Shown: positions 1 to 8,489, counted from the stretch's first letter. The stretch is 37,656 nt of DNA from Candidatus Epulonipiscium sp. (GCA_012518815.1 JAAYRK010000116.1:1-37656), one strand, 5' to 3'. Notes: a model not told the origin generated them from the sequence alone. Numbers and translations: made by a program.

Positions 1-54
1 AAACTGCGTCCGTTTAGCATATTTTTATTTATTTCTATATCTATTTTTGAACAC

Positions 55-91
55 AAAAAAACCGCCAAAGGGAATTCTCCCCCTGACGGTT
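55..91 (-). terminator. Rho-independent terminator after rpsI
   Basis: Read on the minus strand, a GC-containing hairpin (AACCG...CGGTT outer arms, GGGGA...TCCC inner arms, GAAT loop) is followed at once by seven T. It lies about 60 nt beyond the rpsI stop and closes the rplM–rpsI unit. Positions 1–54 beyond it are AT-rich and show nothing I recognise. Confidence 0.9.
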
Positions 92-151
92 GGCGATTGC
101 GATAAGCAAACTTTGTAATTGTAAACATACTTTTGTGTACGTTGACAAGAA

Positions 152-544
152 TTATCTCTTTGAGAATTGTGGAGCTCTTCTTGCACCTTTGAGTCCGTAT
201 TTCTTTCTTTCTTTCATTCTTGGATCTCTTGTTAAGTATCCTGCTTTTTTAAGTGCAGGTTTTAAATCTGCATCCGCTTGAACCAAAGCTCTAGCAATAC
301 CATGACGTATAGCACCTGCTTGACCTGTGTATCCGCCACCTCTTACAGTTACTAATACATCAAATTTATCTACTGTATCAGTTAATACTAAAGGTTGTTT
401 TGCAATAACCTTTAATGTTTCTAAACCAAAATATTCATCAATATCTCTTTTATTTATTTTAAAGTTACCATTTCCAGGTACTAAATATACTCTTGCAATT
501 GATTTCTTTCTTCTGCCTGTTCCATAATATCTTGCTTCAGCCAT
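152..544 (-). CDS. rpsI: 30S ribosomal protein S9 (uS9)
   Basis: 130 residues, the normal length for S9. The protein starts [15 protein letters not shown] and ends with the basic tail [11 protein letters not shown]; in the family this tail reaches the P-site tRNA in the decoding centre. The [24 protein letters not shown] core is intact (seen as [20 protein letters not shown]). The ATG has a GGGAGG site a few bases upstream. It is the last gene of the L13–S9 pair, 22 nt after rplM, and is followed by a strong terminator. Confidence 0.98.
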   Translation of the reverse strand: MAEARYYGTGRRKKSIARVYLVPGNGNFKINKRDIDEYFGLETLKVIAKQPLVLTDTVDKFDVLVTVRGGGYTGQAGAIRHGIARALVQADADLKPALKKAGYLTRDPRMKERKKYGLKGARRAPQFSKR

Positions 545-566
545 TTGGATATCCTCCCTTCATCAA

Positions 567-1004
567 TTAAAATTTAATTTCTAATACTTCTGGTTTTTGT
601 GCTTCATGATTATGTTCAGCACCACTATAAACACGAAGTTTTTTAATCATTTTTCTACCTAAACGGTTTTTTGGAAGCATTCCTCTTACTGCTTCATATA
701 TTACTTTTTCAGGCTTCTTTTCAAGAAGGTCTTTAAGTTTTATTTCTTTTAAGCCACCAGGATATCCTGTATGGTGTCTGTAAAGTTTTTGTTCTAATTT
801 ATTACCAGTCACTTTAATGTCTTTTGCATTAATTACAATAACAAAATCTCCTGTATCTACATGAGGTGTATATATTGGTTTATGCTTTCCACGAAGTATT
901 TTTGCAATTTCAGATGATAAGCGACCTAATGTCATATCTGTTGCATCTACAACATACCATTTTCTTTCAACGGTTTCAGCTTTCGCTATATAGGTTGTTC
1001 TCAT
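567..1004 (-). CDS. rplM: 50S ribosomal protein L13 (uL13)
   Basis: 145 residues, typical for bacterial L13, an early-assembly protein of the large subunit. Visible family signatures are [20 protein letters not shown] near the N-terminus, [18 protein letters not shown] in the middle and the MLPKNRLGR block near residue 110. The ATG is preceded by GGAGGG. It is the first gene after a dedicated promoter and a structured leader, which fits the usual autoregulated L13–S9 transcript. Confidence 0.98.
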   Translation of the reverse strand: MRTTYIAKAETVERKWYVVDATDMTLGRLSSEIAKILRGKHKPIYTPHVDTGDFVIVINAKDIKVTGNKLEQKLYRHHTGYPGGLKEIKLKDLLEKKPEKVIYEAVRGMLPKNRLGRKMIKKLRVYSGAEHNHEAQKPEVLEIKF

Positions 1005-1088
1005 TTCGAACCCTCCTTATTCCTTATATAATCACGTATCTATTTAAAACCCGGGGCTAATGGATTTTAAAGTGGCACAATTACACAA
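1005..1088 (-). promoter_or_regulatory. Candidate L13 autoregulatory leader of rplM–rpsI
   Basis: The untranslated leader of rplM, about 85 nt long. It contains a 10-bp hairpin (arms 1043–1052 and 1062–1071, one G·U pair, 9-nt loop), just after a GTGCCA stretch and before the AGGAGGG ribosome site. L13 leaders that bind their own protein are known in Firmicutes. I assign this one by position and hairpin only; the match to the published consensus has not been tested. Confidence 0.5.
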
Positions 1089-1093
1089 AAAAC

Positions 1094-1123
1094 ATTATAT
1101 TACATCTTACCCTAGTGTGTCAA
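1094..1123 (-). promoter_or_regulatory. Sigma-A promoter for rplM–rpsI
   Basis: TTGACA at 1118–1123 (perfect -35) and TATAAT at 1094–1099 (perfect -10), separated by 18 nt. It lies in the truA–rplM gap, so rplM–rpsI can be transcribed independently of the ecf–truA genes upstream. Confidence 0.88.
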
Positions 1124-1162
1124 GGAATATTTGTATTTAGCTAACCTTTTCATAAAAAAATA

Positions 1163-1897
1163 TCAATATTTGATTTCTACTAAAGTCAAGCCTTGAGCTG
1201 GAGCTGTTATCCCTGCCATATTACGATTTTTTGACAAAATGATAGTTTCTACATCAGAGGCTTTTTTTCTAGCTAGTCCTATATCTATTAATGTTCCTGC
1301 CATAATTCTTACCATGTTATATAGAAAGCCGTTACCTCTTACTTCAAATATAACAAAGGGGCTTTCTTTATGTACAGCTGCATCAAATATTATTCTTTCT
1401 GTTGTCTTAACTGAGCTACCTGTGGAGCAAAAAGCTATAAAATCATGCTTTCCTATAAAATATTTAGCTCCTTTATCCATCTCCTCTACATTTAAATCTG
1501 AAGATATAAAGGTACTCATATTCCTGTATTGAGGTATTGGAAATTTATCATTTAATATAAGATATCTATAAGTTTTTTCTTTTGCATCATAACGGGGATG
1601 AAAATCTTCGTGTACTTCCTTGGCAGCACTTATTACAATATCATCTGGAAGGGCTGTATTTAGGGCATAAGGTATTCTATCTATGGGAATAGAACTATCT
1701 ACTTTAATAAGTCCTCTTTGTCCTAAAGCATGCACTCCTGCATCAGTTCTTCCGGCTCCTATAACGGTTACTTCTTGTCCAAATATTTTTGAGCATGCTT
1801 CTTCTACTTTTTCTTGTATACCAATACCGTTATGCTGCCTTTGCCAACCATTATAATTTGTTCCGTCATATGAAATTGTGAGTAAAATATTCTTCAT
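1163..1897 (-). CDS. truA: tRNA pseudouridine(38-40) synthase TruA
   Basis: TruA isomerises uridines 38–40 in the anticodon arm of many tRNAs. The 244-residue protein starts MKNILLTISYDGTNYNGWQRQ. It carries the catalytic motif GAGRTDAGVHA with the nucleophile Asp at about residue 52, and later PRYDAKEKTYRY and RGNGFLYNMVRIM, all hallmarks of the family. An in-frame ATG 12 nt upstream is possible, but a GGAGG lies between the two ATGs, so the downstream one is preferred. It follows ecfT by 32 nt and is probably cotranscribed with the ecf genes, as in other Firmicutes. Confidence 0.96.
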   Translation of the reverse strand: MKNILLTISYDGTNYNGWQRQHNGIGIQEKVEEACSKIFGQEVTVIGAGRTDAGVHALGQRGLIKVDSSIPIDRIPYALNTALPDDIVISAAKEVHEDFHPRYDAKEKTYRYLILNDKFPIPQYRNMSTFISSDLNVEEMDKGAKYFIGKHDFIAFCSTGSSVKTTERIIFDAAVHKESPFVIFEVRGNGFLYNMVRIMAGTLIDIGLARKKASDVETIILSKNRNMAGITAPAQGLTLVEIKY

Positions 1898-1929
1898 ATT
1901 TTCCTCCATTTGTTAGCAAAAAAAGCTTT

Positions 1930-2733
1930 TTATATAAAGCGAATAAGAATCATTATTATCATAAAAAGACTTATAACCCCTATGGCTATATAATCTTGTT
2001 TTTGTATTACAAGCTGCTTCATTCTGGTTCTGTTTTCTCCGCCACGATAACATCTTGCTTCCATAGCCATTGCTAATTCATCTGCTCTTCTAAAAGCTGA
2101 AATAAATAAGGGTACCAAAAGTGGTATTAGGCTTTTTGCCCTTTTTATAACTCCTCCACTTTCAAAGTCAGCCCCTCTTGCCATTTGAGCTTTCATGATT
2201 TTATCTGTTTCTTCCAATAATATTGGTATGAAACGAAGGGCTATTGTCATCATCATTGCTATTTCGTGAGCTGGTATCCCTATTTTTTTAAATGGGTTTA
2301 ATAGCTTTTCAATCCCATCCGTTAATTGAATAGGAGATGTAGTTAATGTTAATATGGATGAGCCAATAATTAAAAAGATTAATCTTAACGCCATTAAGCC
2401 TGCAATATATAATCCTTCAGCTGTTATTGTAATAAATTTATATGACCAAAGAACATTTTCACCAGGAGTCATAAAAATATTTAAAGCAACTGTTAATAAT
2501 ATAATTACAAGAATAGCTCTTAAGCCTTTAAGCATGAATTTAATAGGTACCTTAGATAAGTAAATAACAGTACCCAAAAATATAATTGTAAAAGCATAGC
2601 CTATATATCGATTTGCTACAAATAAAGCAATAATAAATATCAAAGTTGACATAATTTTTACCCTAGGATCTAATTTATGAATCCATGATTCTGCTGGGTA
2701 ATACTGACCGATAGTAATATCTCGAATCATCAT
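1930..2733 (-). CDS. ecfT: Energy-coupling factor transporter membrane subunit EcfT
   Basis: EcfT is the shared transmembrane component of group II ECF vitamin/cofactor importers. It links the two ATPases to substrate-binding S proteins encoded elsewhere. 267 residues with several hydrophobic segments (about residues 27–60, 71–89, 105–132, 198–214 and 245–266). The two coupling-helix motifs are visible: ARG at about 185–187 (AQMARGADF) and ARC at about 226–228 (AMEARCYRGG). It starts 5 nt after ecfA2. The start could be either of two adjacent ATG codons; AGGTG sits just upstream. No S component is encoded beside it. Confidence 0.95.
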   Translation of the reverse strand: MMIRDITIGQYYPAESWIHKLDPRVKIMSTLIFIIALFVANRYIGYAFTIIFLGTVIYLSKVPIKFMLKGLRAILVIILLTVALNIFMTPGENVLWSYKFITITAEGLYIAGLMALRLIFLIIGSSILTLTTSPIQLTDGIEKLLNPFKKIGIPAHEIAMMMTIALRFIPILLEETDKIMKAQMARGADFESGGVIKRAKSLIPLLVPLFISAFRRADELAMAMEARCYRGGENRTRMKQLVIQKQDYIAIGVISLFMIIMILIRFI

Positions 2734-2738
2734 AGCAC

Positions 2739-3593
2739 CTACTTTTGACTTTTCAATAATGAAGCTATTTTTTTAGCTCCTTCTTCTACAGTTAATACAT
2801 CTGTAGGAACTTCTATACCTTTTTTTCTTAATGCTTTCATAATATACATAATTTGTGGAGCTGCTAAGCCCATCTTCTCCAGTTCTTTTACATTTTTAAA
2901 AACTTTATCTGGTGCTCCGTCTAAAGCAATTCTGCTTTTATACATTACAATAATTCTATCAACTAATTTAGCAATGTCTTCCATACTATGAGATACTAAA
3001 ATAACTGTAATCCCCAAAGATTTATGTAACTTTTGAATTTGACCTAATATTTCATCTCTTCCCCTTGGGTCAAGACCTGCAGTTGGTTCATCAAGAATAA
3101 GCACCTCTGGCTTCATTGCCAAAACCCCTGCTATGGCAACTCTTCTTTTTTGTCCTCCTGATAAATCAAAAGGCGATTTTTCATACATATCTTCTCCAAG
3201 GCCTACCATATCTAAAGCTTTTATTACTCTTTTATTAACTTCTTCTTTAGGTAAACCCATGTTTTCAGGTCCAAAAGCTACATCTTTGAAAATTGTCGTT
3301 TCAAAAAGCTGGTGTTCTGGGTATTGAAATACAAGGCCAACTTTTTGACGAATTTCCTTTAAGGATACATCTTTATCATTTAAGTTCTTGCCTAAAATAA
3401 TTATTTCTCCCTCTGTTGCTTTTAGTAATCCATTAAAATGCTGAATAAGAGTAGACTTACCAGAACCAGTATGCCCTATTATTCCGACAAACTCTCCTTT
3501 TTTTATATGAAGGTTTATATTGTTTATAGCTACTCTTCTAAAGGGAGAACCTTCCCCATAAACATGACTCACTCCATTGAATATAATTGCCAT
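2739..3593 (-). CDS. ecfA2: ECF transporter ATP-binding protein EcfA2
   Basis: ABC ATPase of 284 residues, the second of the paired ATPases in the ECF module. It shows Walker [10 protein letters not shown] (about 40–48), Q-loop [11 protein letters not shown], signature LSGGQ (about 144–148), Walker [13 protein letters not shown] with Glu near 169, and the switch His in VSHSM. The [11 protein letters not shown]-loop region is typical of EcfA2 rather than EcfA1. Its start overlaps the end of ecfA1 by 25 nt, which suggests translational coupling; GGTGG lies ahead of the ATG. Confidence 0.95.
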   Translation of the reverse strand: MAIIFNGVSHVYGEGSPFRRVAINNINLHIKKGEFVGIIGHTGSGKSTLIQHFNGLLKATEGEIIILGKNLNDKDVSLKEIRQKVGLVFQYPEHQLFETTIFKDVAFGPENMGLPKEEVNKRVIKALDMVGLGEDMYEKSPFDLSGGQKRRVAIAGVLAMKPEVLILDEPTAGLDPRGRDEILGQIQKLHKSLGITVILVSHSMEDIAKLVDRIIVMYKSRIALDGAPDKVFKNVKELEKMGLAAPQIMYIMKALRKKGIEVPTDVLTVEEGAKKIASLLKSQK

Positions 3594-4432
3594 ATTTTAT
3601 CCACCATCTCTTCGATTGTAAGTATTTCTGTTGAAATATCAATACCTTCTTTTTGCATATAATAGGCCAATTCTGTAGCTGGAGGAACATCTAGCCCTAA
3701 CTCTTTTAACTTATCAACTTGACTAAAGACATCTTTAGGTTTTCCATCCATTACAATTTGACCATGATCCATTACAATTACCCTGTCGGCCTTTATTGCT
3801 TCCTCCATATAATGAGTAATATGAATAATTGTTATACTTTCTTCTTTGTTTAGTTTATAAACCGTATCAAGCACTTCTTTTCTACCTAAAGGATCCAACA
3901 TAGCCGTAGGTTCATCTAATATAATACATTCTGGTTTCATTGCTAAAACCCCAGCTATAGCAATTCGTTGTTTTTGGCCTCCAGATAGTAAATTAGGAGA
4001 ATGAGTCATATATTCTGTCATTTGAACTGCAGCAACAGACTCATCAACTCTTTTTCTGATTTCACTTGCTTCTACCCCTAAATTTTCTGGCCCAAAGGCA
4101 ACATCTTCTTCTACAATTGCAGCAATAATTTGGTTATCAGGATTTTGAAATACCATTCCTGCACTTTGCCTAATATTCCATATATTTTCTTCAGTCTTAG
4201 TATCCATTCCTTTAATTAAAAGAGTTCCACCCGTAGGATGTAAAATAGCATTCATATGCTTAGCAAAAGTTGATTTTCCCGAACCATTATGTCCTAAAAT
4301 TACAACAAACTCACCCTTATTTATATCCAAATCAACTTTATCTAGTGCTCTATGACTAGCTTCTATTTCTCCACGGTCATTGTGGGTATAATATTCGTAT
4401 ACAAGCCCTCTACTTTTTACAATTTCATTCAT
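3569..4432 (-). CDS. ecfA1: ECF transporter ATP-binding protein EcfA1
   Basis: ABC ATPase of 287 residues and first gene of the ecfA1–ecfA2–ecfT trio. Walker [10 protein letters not shown] is at about 47–55, Q-loop [11 protein letters not shown] near 94–104, signature LSGGQ near 149–153, Walker [13 protein letters not shown] near 169–180 and the switch His in ITHYMEE near 207. FQNPDNQ and [12 protein letters not shown] are typical of EcfA1. It follows rplQ as in Bacillus and Clostridia, but across a 135-nt gap filled by large inverted repeats. Confidence 0.95.
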   Translation of the reverse strand: MNEIVKSRGLVYEYYTHNDRGEIEASHRALDKVDLDINKGEFVVILGHNGSGKSTFAKHMNAILHPTGGTLLIKGMDTKTEENIWNIRQSAGMVFQNPDNQIIAAIVEEDVAFGPENLGVEASEIRKRVDESVAAVQMTEYMTHSPNLLSGGQKQRIAIAGVLAMKPECIILDEPTAMLDPLGRKEVLDTVYKLNKEESITIIHITHYMEEAIKADRVIVMDHGQIVMDGKPKDVFSQVDKLKELGLDVPPATELAYYMQKEGIDISTEILTIEEMVDKIWQLYSME

Positions 4433-4454
4433 ATCATCACCAACCCTCAGGGAG

Positions 4455-4524
4455 TCTTAATAATTGAAAATTAATTATTATTTGGAAATATCTTGTTACA
4501 ATAATTAATCTTCAATTATTAAGA
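4455..4524 (-). repeat. 25-bp near-perfect inverted repeat between rplQ and ecfA1
   Basis: Arms 4455–4479 and 4500–4524 are complementary at 24 of 25 positions (the odd pair is a G·U in RNA), with a 20-nt loop. The arms are almost pure A/T, and no run of T follows on the minus strand, so it is not a classic terminator. It could act as an mRNA stabiliser or processing stem, or be a degenerate small mobile repeat. Confidence 0.8.
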
Positions 4525-4526
4525 TA

Positions 4527-4563
4527 TTTATAGGGATTAAGATTGAATCCTAATCCCTATAAA
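4527..4563 (-). terminator. Terminator-like hairpin after rplQ
   Basis: A perfect 12-bp stem (arms 4528–4539 and 4551–4562; TTATAGGGATTA and its complement) begins 5 nt past the rplQ stop. The minus-strand 3' flank is ATATCTTAAT, without a proper T run, so termination may be partial. It may instead protect the 3' end of the alpha-operon mRNA. Confidence 0.55.
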
Positions 4564-4567
4564 AGCA

Positions 4568-5098
4568 TTATACTAACTCAATAATTACTTCTTCAGCTCC
4601 ATCACCCTTACGGGGACCAATCTTAACAATTCTAGTATACCCACCATTACGGTCTGCATACTTAGGTGCTATATCTGTAAATAGTTTTTCCACCATATCT
4701 ACTTTTTTAGTGTTTTGTTTTTTCTTAATTGTACTAGTTTCAGTTACAGGGTAAAGAATTTGTAACATTTTTCTTCTTGCATGAAGACGAGAAGCACTAT
4801 CTTTTTTAATAGTCTTTTCTACTTCATCAAATACGTCTACTTTCTTACCATTTACAACTTCTTTTACTCTTTTTCCATCTGCATTTTTTCTAGGTACTTT
4901 AGCTTTAACAGTTACTTCGGTAAAATTATCTTTTTCTTTAATAGCAAGAGTAATTAGCTTCTCGGCAATTTTTCTAATTTCTTTTGCCTTTGCCTCTGTA
5001 GTTCTAATTTTACCATGATATAGTAAATTGGTCACTTGATTTCTCAATAGTGCTTTACGTTGAGAAGTAGTACGACCTAATTTTCTATGTCCAGCCAT
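4568..5098 (-). CDS. rplQ: 50S ribosomal protein L17 (bL17) with internal insertion
   Basis: L17 lies near the exit of the peptide tunnel. The 176-residue protein has the standard ends: N-terminal [17 protein letters not shown] and C-terminal [25 protein letters not shown]-type tail. It is far longer than the roughly 120 residues usual in Bacillus. The excess is an insertion at about residues 55–101, lysine-rich and including [15 protein letters not shown], placed where other L17 proteins go straight to the LHARR motif. Comparable extended L17 proteins occur, as far as I recall, in Lachnospiraceae. It ends the alpha operon, 34 nt after rpoA, with GGAGG before its ATG. Confidence 0.96.
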   Translation of the reverse strand: MAGHRKLGRTTSQRKALLRNQVTNLLYHGKIRTTEAKAKEIRKIAEKLITLAIKEKDNFTEVTVKAKVPRKNADGKRVKEVVNGKKVDVFDEVEKTIKKDSASRLHARRKMLQILYPVTETSTIKKKQNTKKVDMVEKLFTDIAPKYADRNGGYTRIVKIGPRKGDGAEEVIIELV

Positions 5099-5132
5099 CG
5101 TTCAACCTCCTTTACATAAATATAACAAGCAA

Positions 5133-6092
5133 CTAATCATCACTAGGCTTTAAAGAAAGACCTAATTCAGCAAGTTTGTTAAGAACTTCTTCTAATGACT
5201 TCTTACCTAAATTACGTACTTTCATCATTTCTTCTTCGGTACGGTTGATAAGTTCTTCTACAGTGTTAATACCTGCACGTTTTAGACAGTTGTAAGAACG
5301 CACAGATAAATCAAGCTCTTCAACACTCATTTCAAGAACTTTTTCTTTTTGGTCTTCCTCTTTTTCAACCATTATTTCTGCATTCTTTGCATTATCTGAT
5401 AAGTCAATAAATAAACTTAGATGTTCACTCAAAATTTTAGCACCTAAACTTACTGCTTCATCAGCTTTAAGGGTTCCATTAGTCCATAATTCTAAGGTCA
5501 ATTTGTCATAGTCTGTTATTTGACCTACTCTTGTGTTTTCAACCACAAAATTTACACGACTAACAGGAGTATACAGAGAATCTACAGGAATAACTCCTAT
5601 AGCTTGATTGTTGATCTTATTTTTTTCTGCTGGTACATAACCCCTACCTCTGGTAATGGTCATCTCCATAAATAATTTGCTATCAGAACCTCCGCTTAAT
5701 GTTGCAATATGAAGGTCTGGATTTAATATTTCAATATCAGAATCAACTTTTAAATCTCCTGCAGTAACTACGCATTCCCCTTCAGCTTCAATATAAGCTA
5801 TTTTGGGTTCCATGCTGTCACTATTATTTTTAATAGCAAGATTTTTTAAATTTAAAATAATCTCCGTAACATCTTCCTTAACTCCAGGAATTGTACTAAA
5901 TTCATGAAGTACCCCTTCAATTTTTACATTGCTAACTGCAACACCGGGAAGGGAAGATAATAAAACTCTTCTTAAGCAATTACCCAATGTTGTTCCATAT
6001 CCCCTCTCAAGGGGTTCAAGGACAAAACGACCATATTTGCCGTCTTCTGATATCTCAGCAATTTCAATGCGAGGTTTTTCAAATTCAAACAC
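5133..6092 (-). CDS. rpoA: DNA-directed RNA polymerase alpha subunit
   Basis: 319 residues. The N-terminal domain, which dimerises and scaffolds core enzyme assembly, is seen in [28 protein letters not shown] (residues about 21–48). A flexible acidic linker near residues 240–255 ([10 protein letters not shown]) leads to the C-terminal domain that contacts UP-element DNA and activators ([19 protein letters not shown] and [11 protein letters not shown]). Start is GTG with AAGGAGGG 8 nt upstream; no other start fits the family N-terminus. It lies between rpsD and rplQ, the usual alpha-operon position. Confidence 0.98.
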   Translation of the reverse strand: MFEFEKPRIEIAEISEDGKYGRFVLEPLERGYGTTLGNCLRRVLLSSLPGVAVSNVKIEGVLHEFSTIPGVKEDVTEIILNLKNLAIKNNSDSMEPKIAYIEAEGECVVTAGDLKVDSDIEILNPDLHIATLSGGSDSKLFMEMTITRGRGYVPAEKNKINNQAIGVIPVDSLYTPVSRVNFVVENTRVGQITDYDKLTLELWTNGTLKADEAVSLGAKILSEHLSLFIDLSDNAKNAEIMVEKEEDQKEKVLEMSVEELDLSVRSYNCLKRAGINTVEELINRTEEEMMKVRNLGKKSLEEVLNKLAELGLSLKPSDD

Positions 6093-6153
6093 CCGATAAA
6101 CCCTCCTTTTTGTTTTTTAATCATACTGAGGGTGACAATTTGTCTAAAAATTA

Positions 6154-6780
6154 TTACTTTGAATAAAGCTCTACGATAAGTGTTTCTTGAATATCGATAT
6201 CTATTTGATCTCTTTCTGGTAGAGCAACAACTTTACCCTTTAGATTGTCAATGTCAGCTTCAAGCCATTCGGGTATAATTCTAGATGCTGTTGTATCTGT
6301 TATATCTTTAAATCTTTGAAGTCCTTTTGATTTTTCTTTAATTTCGATAACATCGCCAATTTTCACTTGGTATGAAGGAATATTTACTTTTTTACCGTTC
6401 ACTAAAATATGATTATGACGAACTACTTGTCTTGCTTCTGTTCTAGAACGTCCATATCCTAAACGATAAACTACATTATCCAATCTCATTTCAAGTAAGC
6501 GAAGTAAGTTTTCACCTGTAACACCAGGAATACGGTCCGCTTTTTCAAAATAGTTAGCAAATTGTGCTTCAAGTACACCATAAATTCTCTTTGCTTTTTG
6601 TTTTTCACGAAGCTGTAATCCGTACTCAGATAGCTTTCTGCTAGCTTGACCATGTTGCCCAGGTGCATAAGGTCTTCTAGCTACAGGGCATTTTTCTGAA
6701 AAACATTTTTCTCCCTTTAAGTACAGTTTCTGTCCTTCTCTACGGCATAATCTGCACACGGGTCCTATATATCTAGCCAT
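6154..6780 (-). CDS. rpsD: 30S ribosomal protein S4 (uS4), zinc-type
   Basis: A primary 16S-binding protein that also forms part of the mRNA entry helicase; in several bacteria it represses its own operon. 208 residues. The N-terminus holds Cys9, Cys12, Cys26 and Cys31 (CRLCRREG...CFSEKC), a zinc-binding form. The S4 RNA-binding domain is at about 98–160 ([16 protein letters not shown] and [16 protein letters not shown]). Its place inside the alpha operon, rather than alone as in Bacillus, makes feedback control of rpsM–rplQ by S4 plausible here. Confidence 0.98.
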   Translation of the reverse strand: MARYIGPVCRLCRREGQKLYLKGEKCFSEKCPVARRPYAPGQHGQASRKLSEYGLQLREKQKAKRIYGVLEAQFANYFEKADRIPGVTGENLLRLLEMRLDNVVYRLGYGRSRTEARQVVRHNHILVNGKKVNIPSYQVKIGDVIEIKEKSKGLQRFKDITDTTASRIIPEWLEADIDNLKGKVVALPERDQIDIDIQETLIVELYSK

Positions 6781-6801
6781 TTAACTTTACACCTCCTAAT
6801 A

Positions 6802-7203
6802 CTAAACTCTTCTACGTTTTGGTGGACGACATCCATTATGTGGCACAGGAGTAACGTCTTTAATCATTGTTACTTCTAAGCCTGCTGTTTGAAGAGCACG
6901 TATTGCTGCTTCTCTTCCAGATCCCGGTCCTTTTACCATTACTTCAACTGATTTTAAACCATATTCCATTGCAGCTTTTGCCGCAGTATCTGCTGCCATT
7001 TGAGCTGCATATGGAGTAGACTTCTTTGATCCTCTAAATCCTAATTGTCCGGCACTTGCCCAAGAAAGAGCATTTCCGGCCATATCTGTTAATGTAACAA
7101 TTGTATTATTAAAAGTAGACTGAATATGCGCTTGTCCCCGATCAACATTCTTCTTATCTCGACGTCTACGGGTACTTCCTTTTTTAGCTACTTTTTTCGC
7201 CAT
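6802..7203 (-). CDS. rpsK: 30S ribosomal protein S11 (uS11)
   Basis: 133 residues, normal for S11, a platform protein near the mRNA exit. Signatures are [15 protein letters not shown] near residue 27, the [12 protein letters not shown] block and the conserved C-terminus [19 protein letters not shown] basic N-terminal extension ([17 protein letters not shown]) is typical of Gram-positives. It lies 22 nt after rpsM and 21 nt before rpsD, with GGAGG ahead of ATG. Confidence 0.98.
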   Translation of the reverse strand: MAKKVAKKGSTRRRRDKKNVDRGQAHIQSTFNNTIVTLTDMAGNALSWASAGQLGFRGSKKSTPYAAQMAADTAAKAAMEYGLKSVEVMVKGPGSGREAAIRALQTAGLEVTMIKDVTPVPHNGCRPPKRRRV

Positions 7204-7225
7204 TCCACTTAACCTCCTTTATGCA

Positions 7226-7594
7226 CTATTTTTTCTTATTTGCAACAGTTCTTCTTGGTCCTTTTCTAGTTCTAGCATTAGTCTTTGTCTTTTGTCCTCT
7301 TACAGGTAAACCTCTTCTATGACGAATACCTCTATAACATCCAATTTCCATAAGACGTTTTATATTTAAAGCTACTTCTCTACGTAAGTCACCTTCAACC
7401 ATTTGTGTCTTTTCAATGATTTCACGAATTTTAGCTGTTTCTTCATCGGTTAAATCTCTTACTCTTGTATTTGGATTAACTCCTGCTTCTTTAAGTATAC
7501 GATTTGAGCTTGAACGACCAATACCATATATATAAGTAAGACCGATTTCAACACGCTTATCTCTTGGTAAATCGATACCTGCAATACGTGCCAT
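7226..7594 (-). CDS. rpsM: 30S ribosomal protein S13 (uS13)
   Basis: 122 residues. S13 forms the head bridge to the 50S subunit and touches P-site tRNA with its tail. [26 protein letters not shown], the [17 protein letters not shown](K/R)T motif and the basic tail [11 protein letters not shown] are all present. First gene of the alpha operon, about 110 nt downstream of an internal promoter; AGGAGGTG precedes the ATG. Confidence 0.98.
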   Translation of the reverse strand: MARIAGIDLPRDKRVEIGLTYIYGIGRSSSNRILKEAGVNPNTRVRDLTDEETAKIREIIEKTQMVEGDLRREVALNIKRLMEIGCYRGIRHRRGLPVRGQKTKTNARTRKGPRRTVANKKK

Positions 7595-7706
7595 AGATAC
7601 TTTGCACCTCCTAAATACTGTTTTGTTTTGCTTACAATTTATTATATATCTTCTTCTATCAGCAAAATGCAGCCGCTAAAGAATATAAATATTCATATTC
7701 TCCACA
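7595..7706 (-). promoter_or_regulatory. Alpha-operon leader before rpsM
   Basis: Untranslated RNA of about 110 nt between the predicted start site and the rpsM ATG. It includes a GAATAT...ATATTC hairpin, an AGC...GCT stem and a G-rich segment ahead of AGGAGGTG. S4 binds the rpsM leader in Enterobacteria. rpsD sits in this operon, so an S4-responsive leader is possible, but I see no clear match to a known S4 element. Confidence 0.35.
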
Positions 7707-7713
7707 AATTATC

Positions 7714-7742
7714 ATTATATAATATATTAAACAATTAATCAA
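7714..7742 (-). promoter_or_regulatory. Sigma-A promoter for rpsM–rpsK–rpsD–rpoA–rplQ
   Basis: -35 TTGATT (7737–7742; four of six consensus) and perfect -10 TATAAT (7714–7719), 17 nt apart. It sits in the 214-nt gap between rpmJ and rpsM and would give the alpha operon its own transcript on top of read-through from spc. Confidence 0.75.
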
Positions 7743-7766
7743 TTGTTTTTGTTGGCAATCTGTAAG

Positions 7767-7800
7767 CTTGCCTAAGGATGCTTGCCCCTTAAGCAAGCAT
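7767..7800 (-). promoter_or_regulatory. Two competing hairpins just after rpmJ
   Basis: Hairpin A pairs 7778–7785 with 7793–7800 (8 bp perfect, 7-nt loop). Hairpin B pairs 7767–7777 with 7787–7797 (11 bp with one G·U in RNA, 9-nt loop). They share bases and cannot both form. No T run follows either one. The element ends 8 nt from the rpmJ stop, so it may be the 3' end of the spc transcript or a switch. Confidence 0.5.
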
Positions 7801-7808
7801 GTTTTAGT

Positions 7809-7922
7809 TTAGCCTTGTTTTTGCTTATGCTTTGGATTTTCGCAAATAACACGGATACGACCTTTTCTTTTGATTATTTTACATTTTTCACAAATTGGTT
7901 TTACAGAAGGTCTTACTTTCAT
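7809..7922 (-). CDS. rpmJ: 50S ribosomal protein L36 (bL36), zinc-type
   Basis: 37 residues, the normal size. The sequence begins [20 protein letters not shown] and carries the zinc ligands Cys11, Cys14, Cys27 and His32 of the C+ form. ATG start with a GGAG-type site (AGGAG) a few bases ahead, 27 nt after infA. Last gene of the spc block. Confidence 0.97.
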   Translation of the reverse strand: MKVRPSVKPICEKCKIIKRKGRIRVICENPKHKQKQG

Positions 7923-7949
7923 TTGCTTATCTCCTTTCTAACGCTCAAA

Positions 7950-8168
7950 TCATTTGGCTCTCCAAACAATCCGGCCTTTTGTTAAATCATAGGGAGAAAG
8001 TTCTACAGTAACTTTATCTCCCGGCAAAATGCGAATAAAATTCATTCGAAGTTTTCCAGAAATATGTGCTAAAATTTTATGACCATTTTCCAACTCTACT
8101 TGGAACATCGCATTCGGCAACTTTTCAAGCACTGTTCCTTCAACTTCAATAACATCACTTTTCGCCAA
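7950..8168 (-). CDS. infA: Translation initiation factor IF-1
   Basis: IF-1 occupies the A site during 30S initiation. With the TTG start chosen here the protein is exactly 72 residues ([20 protein letters not shown]...), the universal length. The OB-fold signature includes [27 protein letters not shown] and [19 protein letters not shown] lies 9 nt before the TTG. An upstream in-frame start would add six non-homologous residues (RRHDT) encoded over the ribosome site, so I reject it. It lies 4 nt after the KOW gene. Confidence 0.97.
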   Translation of the reverse strand: MAKSDVIEVEGTVLEKLPNAMFQVELENGHKILAHISGKLRMNFIRILPGDKVTVELSPYDLTKGRIVWRAK

Positions 8169-8172
8169 GGTA

Positions 8173-8466
8173 TCATGCCTCCTCATTTATTGCATTTCTA
8201 GAAGAAGGACTATACGGTTCTAGAACTTTTCTTATTTCCGAATCATTCAGTTCCATTCCATCTTCTATTTTTTTCTTAATAAAATTTATTATATGATTAG
8301 TCTTTTGTACATGTTTATATTTCTTCTTTTTCGGCTTATTAAGTTTTCTTAAATCTCCGTCAACAATATATAAATATTCATTTTCAATTTTTATTACGAT
8401 AAAAGCCCTTCCCTTATCGCGTCCGGATTTAGAAAACACAACTTGCCCAATGGAGTATTCATTCAT
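8173..8466 (-). CDS. KOW-domain RNA-binding protein (L14e/YbxB-like small protein)
   Basis: 97 residues. The N-terminal half ([22 protein letters not shown]...YLYIVDG) is a KOW fold, as in L14e and L24 families. The middle is lysine-rich ([19 protein letters not shown]) and the C-terminus is short and acidic. Small KOW genes in this exact slot between map and infA are common in Clostridia and are annotated only as KOW or RNA-binding proteins; a ribosome-associated role is likely but unproven. The start is set at the ATG after AGGTGAG; an in-frame GTG 27 nt upstream would overlap map. Confidence 0.88.
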   Translation of the reverse strand: MNEYSIGQVVFSKSGRDKGRAFIVIKIENEYLYIVDGDLRKLNKPKKKKYKHVQKTNHIINFIKKKIEDGMELNDSEIRKVLEPYSPSSRNAINEEA

Positions 8467-8489
8467 CTTAAGCTCACCTGACCTCTTTA

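Noticed and set aside
3133-3327. Plus-strand frame opposite ecfA2
   Set aside because: Antisense of the ATPase signature region; no independent evidence for a gene.
4475-4515. Weak promoter TTGAAG-17-GATATT before ecfA1
   Set aside because: Only four of six matches in both elements and embedded in the inverted repeat; the chance of a random match in such AT-rich DNA is high.
4455-4524. The inverted repeat as a Rho-independent terminator
   Set aside because: Arms are nearly all A/T, the loop is 20 nt, and no T run follows on the minus strand.
6486-6668. A 60-codon minus-strand open frame inside rpsD
   Set aside because: It lies out of frame within the S4 gene, with no start context or family match.
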